Source: Selaginella moellendorffii (Eukaryota > Streptophyta > Lycopodiopsida > Selaginellales > Selaginellaceae). Taken from it: a DNA stretch of 64,000 nt. The DNA lies in assembly GCF_000143415.4 (NCBI RefSeq), contig NW_003314277.1:1919542-1983541 (forward strand), written 5' to 3'. Below, piece by piece: positions 57,022-64,000 of this stretch (within the stretch, counting starts at the first letter, position 1; the number at the start of each line of letters is the position of its first letter). A program made the position numbers and the translations under genes. Below the pieces are notes generated by a model that saw only the letters and a program-made list of their open reading frames with translations, had not been told where the DNA came from and ran no database searches.

Positions 57022-60000
57022 TCAGGGTTCTCTTGTAGATGGGCCGGGATCTGGAGGAACGTCAGGAGGAGGCATCGGCGGATCTGTAGACGATATTAAC
57101 TGCTCCTGATCCCTTTGTATGAAGCGTTTTAACCGCTGCACATGCACAATCTCCGGAGGATCGGCCTGCTGAACGTCATGCCGAACCTCATAAACTTGCG
57201 GTCCAACTTGCCGCAACACCCGATACGGTCCTTTCCACTGCGCAAGGAGCCCCTTAGATAAACCACGTACCGTAAGATGGGGAAAACGGACTAACACCAA
57301 ATCATCCACTTTGTACTCCGCAGATGGACGATGATGGGAGTTGTAGCGCCGTTGTTGTCCCACTTGTACGCGGCCTAAGTGTTCGGCAGACTCTGCTCGG
57401 ACAAGTGGAAGAATGCTTGTCAAATACTGATCCCATGACCTAGCATCAGGAGCTCGTGGCAATCGCGAAGGTAAACCCAGCTCTGTTGGTAAAATTGGAT
57501 CATGACCATATAGAAGTTTATATGGTGAAGCACCAACAGAACTCTGCACCCCTGTGACATAGGCATACCGAAGAGACGGCAAATAACCATCCCAATCCGA
57601 ATGTTGAAAGTTCACATACTTCGCAATCATCCCTTTGAATGTCCGAACGAGCTGTTCCACCAGACCGTCTGATTGTGGATGATAAGCACTCGTAAAAGTG
57701 TGGCGTATCCCCAACCGAGATGTCAAAACATGAAATACCTCAGCCATAAATGCAGGACCATTATCCGAAAGAATCCGCTCTGGACAAGAATGCTGGAACA
57801 CCACTCGATTGAGGAGGAAGTATCCAACAGCAGTTGCAGAGGCGCTAGCAAGAGCACCAACTTCCACCCAACGAGTCAAGTAGTCAGAAGCAATAATAAC
57901 ATACTCATTGCCAACAGTCGATCGTGGAAAAGGTCCCATAAGATCAAACGCCACCAACTCAAACGGACGGGAAACTGCAATTGACTCCAACCGTCCTTCC
58001 GCAGCACAAGGGGGAGTATTACGAGCTTGGCACCAAACGCAGCTACGCACATACCGGATAATATCATGTCGCATCTCCGGCCAATAGAAAGACCTGCGCA
58101 GCTTCTCGGTGACACGACGGTGTCCCATATGCCCACCTAGAACAGGAGAATCATGGTAGGCATGGAGAAACCGCGGAATAAACACCGAAGGCACCACCAA
58201 CCGTAAATGATCATCAGGATCCGTCCCCACAAAATAAAGAAGGCCATCTTCAAGGCGATATTGAGAATGTAAATGCCGGAAAGGCAAGTCATCAGCAAGT
58301 GATGCAGGATTCTCAAACCCATCTCGAAGCCTTCGAATCCACGGCTTAATCTTTTGAGCCTTGCGAACCTCATCAAGAGAAGGTAGATCTTGCTCTGCGC
58401 CCTGTGGACACTGAACGTCAAGGACAGCAACCGCCGACGGCACAGAATCCTCATCTAGAAAATCCACAGACGCTGGAACAACAGGTTCGTCAGAAACATG
58501 AGAAGTGAGTGGAGAAGGAAGAGGAGCTCGAGAAAGGGCATCAGCATCAGCCATAGAACTCCCTGGGCGATGAACAACATCGAAATCATATATCTGAAGC
58601 TTCAAAGCCCATCGAGCCGTACGACCAACCAGGTTCTTCCGCTTCAATAATGAAGTAACAGCAGCATGGTCACCTTCAAGTAACGTCCGAGAACCATGTA
58701 GATATGCATGAAGTTTCTCGAAACCCCAGACTGCTGCTAAACACTCCTTCTCCGTCGTGGAGTAGTTCATCTCCGCTGGTTGTAATGTACGGCTTATGTA
58801 TGCAATGGGATGGCACTGACCAGGCACACTCGAGCTCTCTTGCATCAACACACCTCCAAGACCAATGTCAGAAGCATCCACGCGCAAAATAAAAGGTCGA
58901 GTGTAGTCAGGATATGCCAAAACCGGAGGAGTCGTCAATAGCTCTTTGAGATCCACGAACGCCCGCTCACAATCCGGACACCAGATGAAAGATGACGTTG
59001 ATGACTTCAGCAACGCTCGCAATGGTGTAGTGCGATCGGAAAGATGATCCACAAAACGACCGAGATACTGCACCTTACCCAAAAAGCGTTGCACATCATT
59101 CACATATTTCGGAGTAGGGAACTTTAGAACAGCCACAAGTTTGTCAGGATCAACTTGCAAACCCTCACGAGAAATACGGTACCCAAGATAAGTTGTGTCC
59201 TTGGACCCAAACACGCACTTTGACCGCTTCAGCTTTAAACCAACATCCCGTAGCCGATCCAACACTTTACAAACATCACGAACGTGCTCCTCCCACGTCC
59301 CCTCCGAATGGATCAAGACATCATCAATGAAGTCAGCAGTCACTTCCGGCATATCGCAAAGAACCTCGTCCATCATCCGCTGGAAAGTTGCGGGAGCATT
59401 GTTCAAACCAAACGGCATCACCAAGAACTCGTACAAACCAAATGGTGTACGAAAAGCAGTCTTAGGAATATCTTCTTTGGCCATCGGTACTTGCCAATAC
59501 CCAGAAGCAAGATCTAGCTTGGTGAACCAACGACTTCGCCCCAGACGATCTAAGAGATCAGCAGTGTGAGGAAGAGGATACACATCTGGGATCGTCACTT
59601 CGTTTAACGGGCGATAGTCGATGCAGAAACGAATACTCCCATCAGGCTTCGTCACAAGATGAGGTTCACATGCCCAAGGACTCCGCGACTTCCGAATAAC
59701 ACCCTTCTCCAGCATTTCCTTGACGTTGGCTCGTAAAATCTTGATCTCCTTAGGTGACCGACGACGAACAGGAACCTTGATTGGACGAGCATCCCCGGTT
59801 GGAATCAGATGACGTGTGGCAATCTTGGCCCCAGACGATAGGTCAAATTCAAAGAGATCAGAATACTCTTTCATGAGCCGGTCAACTGCTGCAACACAAA
59901 GATCGTCGGAGGGATCGGAAAAGGGAAAAGCAGAACAAGATGGAAACACAGAAGGAAAGAGTGGGGGAACAAAAGTAATGGAAGCAGAGGTAGAAGTAGA

Positions 60001-60621
60001 GGGATGAAGAGGTATGGAAGTGAGAGGAATGGATGAAACATAAGGAAGTATGAGACAAGGGGGAGAAGCCTCAAAGTCACACTTGGCATGATTGCCCTGC
60101 AACCAATCCATACCAAGAATGAGGTCAAAAGCTTGACTCGGCACCACCCGCAACGACTGCAACTCAAGCTCGAGATCGCCCACACGCACAACCAGGTCCA
60201 CCTCATCCCGTGCACATGCATGTGTACGGCCGTTGCCATAAAGAATGAAAACTGGTTCCGCCGCACGACGCAAGTGTAGACGACAACGTGTGGTAACAGG
60301 TCGAGCAATAGAAGATAAACTCGAACCTGTATCAACCAACACGGAGAGAATAATAGGAGACCTCTTGTTATAAAAACGAGCTTGGAAAGTAAACACGGGA
60401 TGAACCGGTGCCGAGTGAACCCCTTGATGATACTCCCGAAAGAAAGATGGAGGGGTCACTGATTTATTCGCGCAAGGTCCCTCCATTACTCGCGCGACTC
60501 CTCGTTTCCCAGATGCATCTCGGTGTCCAGACCTTCCACTGCAGCAGCACCCACAGGACGTTGCTGACGCCAAGGTCTCCACCCAGGAAATGGAGGTCGC
60601 CAATCCGGAAAACGACGGCAA
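57022..60621 (-). CDS. Pol polyprotein of compact gypsy element
   Basis: Uninterrupted 1199-codon frame. Domains in order: aspartic protease (SVLVDTGSSLSSI), reverse transcriptase (KPDGSIRFCIDYRPLN, FTKLDLASGYWQ, MPFGLNNAPATFQRM, active site FIDDVLIHS), RNase H (LRVDASDIGLGGVL, EKECLAAVWGFEKL), integrase HHCC finger (HMGHRRVTEKLR ... CVWCQARN) and the D,D,E core (AFDLMGPFP, ILSDNGPAF, HPQSDGLVEQL), then a GPYRVLRQVG C-terminal domain. No chromodomain. The frame lies -1 relative to gag and has no good own start, so translation is probably by frameshift at 60504-60510; codons upstream of that overlap gag. The RT active site is FIDD rather than the more common Y-x-DD. All catalytic acidic residues appear present. 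Confidence 0.93.
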   Translation of the reverse strand: MPSFSGLATSISWVETLASATSCGCCCSGRSGHRDASGKRGVARVMEGPCANKSVTPPSFFREYHQGVHSAPVHPVFTFQARFYNKRSPIILSVLVDTGSSLSSIARPVTTRCRLHLRRAAEPVFILYGNGRTHACARDEVDLVVRVGDLELELQSLRVVPSQAFDLILGMDWLQGNHAKCDFEASPPCLILPYVSSIPLTSIPLHPSTSTSASITFVPPLFPSVFPSCSAFPFSDPSDDLCVAAVDRLMKEYSDLFEFDLSSGAKIATRHLIPTGDARPIKVPVRRRSPKEIKILRANVKEMLEKGVIRKSRSPWACEPHLVTKPDGSIRFCIDYRPLNEVTIPDVYPLPHTADLLDRLGRSRWFTKLDLASGYWQVPMAKEDIPKTAFRTPFGLYEFLVMPFGLNNAPATFQRMMDEVLCDMPEVTADFIDDVLIHSEGTWEEHVRDVCKVLDRLRDVGLKLKRSKCVFGSKDTTYLGYRISREGLQVDPDKLVAVLKFPTPKYVNDVQRFLGKVQYLGRFVDHLSDRTTPLRALLKSSTSSFIWCPDCERAFVDLKELLTTPPVLAYPDYTRPFILRVDASDIGLGGVLMQESSSVPGQCHPIAYISRTLQPAEMNYSTTEKECLAAVWGFEKLHAYLHGSRTLLEGDHAAVTSLLKRKNLVGRTARWALKLQIYDFDVVHRPGSSMADADALSRAPLPSPLTSHVSDEPVVPASVDFLDEDSVPSAVAVLDVQCPQGAEQDLPSLDEVRKAQKIKPWIRRLRDGFENPASLADDLPFRHLHSQYRLEDGLLYFVGTDPDDHLRLVVPSVFIPRFLHAYHDSPVLGGHMGHRRVTEKLRRSFYWPEMRHDIIRYVRSCVWCQARNTPPCAAEGRLESIAVSRPFELVAFDLMGPFPRSTVGNEYVIIASDYLTRWVEVGALASASATAVGYFLLNRVVFQHSCPERILSDNGPAFMAEVFHVLTSRLGIRHTFTSAYHPQSDGLVEQLVRTFKGMIAKYVNFQHSDWDGYLPSLRYAYVTGVQSSVGASPYKLLYGHDPILPTELGLPSRLPRAPDARSWDQYLTSILPLVRAESAEHLGRVQVGQQRRYNSHHRPSAEYKVDDLVLVRFPHLTVRGLSKGLLAQWKGPYRVLRQVGPQVYEVRHDVQQADPPEIVHVQRLKRFIQRDQEQLISSTDPPMPPPDVPPDPGPSTREP
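60448..60510 (-). promoter_or_regulatory. Candidate -1 ribosomal frameshift signal between gag and pol
   Basis: The slippery heptamer GGGAAAC (60510-60504) is in the correct gag phase (G GGA AAC). A 6-nt spacer follows, then a 6-bp GC-rich stem, TCGCGC (60497-60492) with GCGCGA (60473-60468). The loop word TGGAGGG (60485-60479) can pair with CCCTCCA (60454-60448), allowing an H-type pseudoknot. The gag stop TAA lies in the loop at 60488-60486. Shifting here joins gag to the long pol frame. Confidence 0.7.
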
Positions 60622-61418
60622 CGCCGATAAGTATGACCAACTTCATCACACGCCCAGCAGCGAACATCACGGCCACGACCACGTCCTCGCGCTTGTCCTT
60701 GGACTCGAGCAGCAGCAGCATCAACCTCCATTGGAACAGGACCATCACCCATAGGAAGTGGAGCGGAAGGACGTGCAGCAAGAAGTGGAAGAGGCGACGT
60801 CTCATAACGTTGTGCCAAGCGAAGAGCATCGTCAAGGGTGGCAGGAGCAAGTGCATGCACAAGTCCGACAAGATCTTGACGAAGTGCTGGCCACAACATT
60901 CCTAGCTTGATCCGCTCCGACATATTTGGCTCCGCACGAAGCAAAAGACTTCGGAAACGAACGCCAAATTGCATCACTGACTCAGATGGCCCTTGGCGAA
61001 GACGATGCAATTGTTGGAAAGCATCATCACAATCATCGGCATGTCCGAAGGCGCGTTTGAAGACGTCCGGGAGAACACTCCAATCCCCACGAGTGGCTGC
61101 GCTCAAACCATTGTACCACTGCAACGCCGTCCCTTGGAGACACGTGGGAAACTCACGCAAACGTCGAGCATCATCCTAAGAATGATATGTGGCAATCACC
61201 GTGAAGTGATCGAACCAATGGTACACATCATCCCCAGGATTCCCGCGAAAGAACTCCGGCCGAACGCGAGGATTAGCACCAAGAGCAGGAGGAGTTGTAC
61301 CACGTGCCGTGAACGCCGCCATCAACTGAGTTTGGTTGTTCAACTGCAAGCGCATAGCATCAAGCAATTGTACCAACTGTTGCTCTAGAGTCAAAGGAGG
61401 AGATTGCGGATCTGCCAT
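60486..61418 (-). pseudogene. Gag of compact gypsy element with one in-frame stop
   Basis: Starts at the ATG at 61418 (MADPQSPPLTLEQQLVQLLD) and runs through a capsid region (REFPTCLQGTALQWYNGL, FRSLLLRAEP) to a nucleocapsid knuckle CWACDEVGHTYRRC, ending at 60486. A TAG at 61178-61176 interrupts it after 80 codons; both sides are otherwise in the same frame and look conserved, so this is a single lesion or possibly a read-through stop. Gag overlaps pol by about 136 nt in the -1 relation. Confidence 0.85.
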
Positions 61419-61642
61419 GAAGATGAACGAAAAAGAAAGAGCAAAAGAAGAGAGATGACAAAAAGCTAGAAGGAAATGGTAGATCTAGACAACGCAAAAA
61501 GCTAGATCTAAACCAAAAGAAAGAACAAAAGAAAGGAAATGGAAAAAGCTAGATCTAGACGATGCAAAAGCTAAATCTAAATCAAAATCCCAAATCCAAG
61601 CACTCCTCAGGGACAATCAAAGGTGCCCCTCACCTCCACCAA

Positions 61643-61816
61643 TGTGAGTGCCTGGAATATAGAAAGGGAATACAGAAATATGCATATCAATTAGCCCAAA
61701 AACCCTAGCTTATATACAGGAGCGAGTGGTCCGGATTGAAACCAATCCGACGGCTACCAAAATCCACTACGCTAATATTAGTATACGGCATCGTAGCCGT
61801 ACACTTGGCCCTCACA
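61643..61816 (-). repeat. 5' LTR of compact gypsy element
   Basis: 174 bp; partner of 56816-56989. Confidence 0.93.
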
Positions 61817-64000
61817 TGTTTATATATTTTTAATTTCTATAAAATATATATTATACATTATTTTATAAGATCTTCTTAGTTGAAGTTAGTGGCCATATTG
61901 AAATTTATTTTGCAGTAAAGTATTATAAGTATACTAGTTACAATGTTCAAGGCTTGGTATTTACTTTTCATAAAAAAAAATATTTCCTAGAGGTAAATTA
62001 GATGGCGGCATTTCCATATAATTTTAGATATGGTTTTAAATCAATATTTGAAAGTGCTTTCCAACAACAACAAAATAATATGGGTTTTAGTTAGGGACAT
62101 GATAGAAATTCAAGGAAGGCTTACCCATGTTCTTGAAGTTATATTGGGAAACACTATACAAATCAAATAACTCAAGAGCATTGAGAATGTGTCAAAAACC
62201 TATACTTAAAAGATCCATCTTATAATTTTCTGTGAGTGATGTTAAGTCTTTTTTTTATTTGCATAGGCAAGTAAACACTTTCACACACAAGTATGAGTTA
62301 GAGGCATTATTTCTTTATAGCTTGATATTGGCTACAATAGGCTTATAATATCTCTACCAACAAGAACGAAATATATCATTGTATAAATTTTATAAATGGA
62401 AAATCATGGGAATTGGGTATAAAAAACTCAAGTTAACTGCAAATTGGATGGTCTGCTGTGATAGAAATAACTAATCATGAAAGACCATATAATGTATCTG
62501 TAGCACACGTGGTTTTCAGTCTTTACCCTATGGTAATTTATAATAAAATAACCATGAAGTGGAAACTAAACCTTTGGACACATGGGCCAAGGGTAATAGA
62601 GTAGAATTTATATTTAGAGCCTTGGGCCATTGAACAAATAGATAAAGCCAAATTACTGAACATAAAGCTAAAGAGTAATATAATTGAAGCACAAAATATC
62701 TCTTGAGCATACAACCTAAGAAATAAAGGAACAGAAGCATAGAGTGTCATTAGAACAGTCCTGGAGTATCTTGCATCATAATGCCAAAACTAACACAAAA
62801 TAAAGCTAAATGAAATTTGGCATTATTTCAACATATCAATGGTTAATAACACTTAAGAATTCCTTCCTTAAATATGTAAATGACTCTAGTTTAAATATAA
62901 TAATAAACAAGAATATTCATGAAATCAATGTATTCACCAAAAAATCTACTCTAAATCAAATTGCCACTCTACAAAATCTGCCCCAAAAAGAATATGGCAA
63001 AAATTTCCATAGGCTCACTTGTAGCTCCTCAAGAAAATGAAAGAAACTTGCCCACAAATTATAATCTAGTGGGGGACAACAGTTTAAAATAACACCTTGA
63101 TTAAACTTTATTCGACCATTTATTTTTCATGATTTTCAAGAAAACAAAAAGGAGAAAAAAACTCAAAACACTTCTACATTCACTACATTAAAAATGACAA
63201 GAAAGGAAAGAAAACTTTAAACTTCATTTTTCCATGGCAAAATTTTGGATAATCTCCTCCATGATCCATGTTTTGTACTTTACTGGGTGCCTTCTAAAAT
63301 CCATTGGTGCTTTCCACAATATCATTAAGTATTGAACTTCTTTGCTCAATTTTTAAAAAGCCTCATTTTTTTATTGAGAGCAAGAAAGTCGTCATTTTAG
63401 AGTTATCTCAATTTTAGCTTCATTGAAGATTTTATGAGATATCCCTTACTCTTTCAAAAGTCTTAATAAAGAAATGAGTGATTGAGAAAGTGCTCTTAGA
63501 TATTTCTGTGGTGAGTTGGAAGGATAAAGCTTGTTTTTTGAACTTAGCTTATGAGTGGATGTTATATGAGTAGTGGGGATTAGAATTTTATACTTGTGAG
63601 GAACTTATAACCAAGCTAAATATACCACTTTGATTCAAGGATTGAAGGAAGCAAAAACATTGGGAGATAAGAATGTGGTTGTTGTAAGAGATTTTAAATT
63701 GATTGTGAATTAAATGAATGGAAGTTAAAAGGTCAAGAATCAAGGTTTAACCTTCTATAAAAAAATACCCTAGAATCAAAGCAAGAGTTTCATTCTTTCA
63801 AGATCAAATACATTACAAAAAGGGATAACTTTGAAGTAGATTCGCTAGCTCAAGTTAGTAGTGGGAAATTACAATAACTTAGAGTTTATTATAAAAAGTT
63901 AATTAAAATTTTTTAGAGTAGAGAAAATGGTGGAGGTCCTAATTTTCTATGAGTCTCAAAGTGAAGATGTTAATAGATATTTCAGAGAGTTTGCCTTTCA
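61817..64000. other. AT-rich terminal region
   Basis: No gene supported. Includes the dispersed repeat at 62480-62815. The rest is AT-rich with only short frames. Confidence 0.45.
62480..62815. repeat. Dispersed repeat, related to 17585-17930
   Basis: Same-orientation, diverged relative of the stretch near 17.6 kb, sharing the order of several 10-20 bp words (see that entry). Non-coding. Confidence 0.55.

Larger units (their letters stand above)
56816..61816 (-). mobile_element. Compact Ty3/gypsy LTR retrotransposon, nearly intact
   Basis: 5.0-kb element on the minus strand with 174-bp LTRs (56816-56989 and 61643-61816) that differ at only three positions by my reading. Ends are TGTGAG...CTCACA. 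A short target duplication is present (TGTT, or ATGTT if the terminal A is counted). A polypurine tract (GAGAGGAGGGGATGA) lies next to the 3' LTR. The sequence after the 5' LTR begins TTGGTGGAGGTGAGGGGCAC, a plausible tRNA-primed binding site starting with TGG, though I cannot name the tRNA. Gag has one in-frame TAG; pol is open for 1199 codons. There is no chromodomain, so it belongs to a different lineage from the neighbour at 47666. Confidence 0.94.

Overview
This is a nuclear plant window, most likely from a lycophyte such as Selaginella. The genes have many short introns (about 45-120 bp), plastid-targeted proteins (thioredoxin x, MinE) and plant-only families (SHH/SAWADEE, trihelix, phytocyanins, an XIP aquaporin). 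There is also a CCDC103-type axonemal dynein attachment factor, expected only in plants that keep swimming sperm. No species-level proof is possible from the sequence alone.

Left half (about 3-36 kb): gene-dense. In order: serine carboxypeptidase-like (+); Sec14-nodulin-like PI transfer protein (+) followed 139 bp later by CCDC103-like (+); an early-nodulin-like phytocyanin (-); a trihelix factor (-) head-to-head with formate-THF ligase (+); a 4.7-kb AT-rich repeat stretch; SHH-type SAWADEE homeodomain protein (-); uclacyanin (-); thioredoxin x (+) tail-to-tail with a HINT1-like HIT protein (-); STIG1-like (-); chloroplast MinE (-) head-to-head with the XIP aquaporin (+); a broken ARM-repeat gene (+); tRNA-Glu(UUC); and a cytochrome P450 (+). 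In all intact genes the exon chains I derived close in frame from start to stop.

Right half (about 36-64 kb): AT-rich and repeat-dominated. An intact six-exon annexin gene is followed 2.5 kb downstream by a decayed inverted copy of its 3' half, giving a potential long-hairpin locus. A small inverted-repeat element abuts that copy. Two Ty3/gypsy LTR retrotransposons follow, both on the minus strand. One (47666-53319) is a degraded chromovirus with a 5-bp target duplication. The other (56816-61816) is compact and much younger-looking, with a 1199-codon open pol frame, near-identical 174-bp LTRs and a textbook candidate -1 frameshift signal between gag and pol. The rest is AT-rich DNA with degenerate repeats and no gene I can support.

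Functional links are mostly independent housekeeping roles: one-carbon metabolism, plastid redox and plastid division, lipid signalling, secretion and wall proteins, and RNA-directed DNA methylation. The strongest leads are the annexin inverted duplication, the gag-pol frameshift cassette, the CCDC103 gene, an EAR-like motif on the SHH protein, two GC-AG introns with the same 5' splice site, and two separate pairs of identical direct repeats that each bracket about 0.6 kb.
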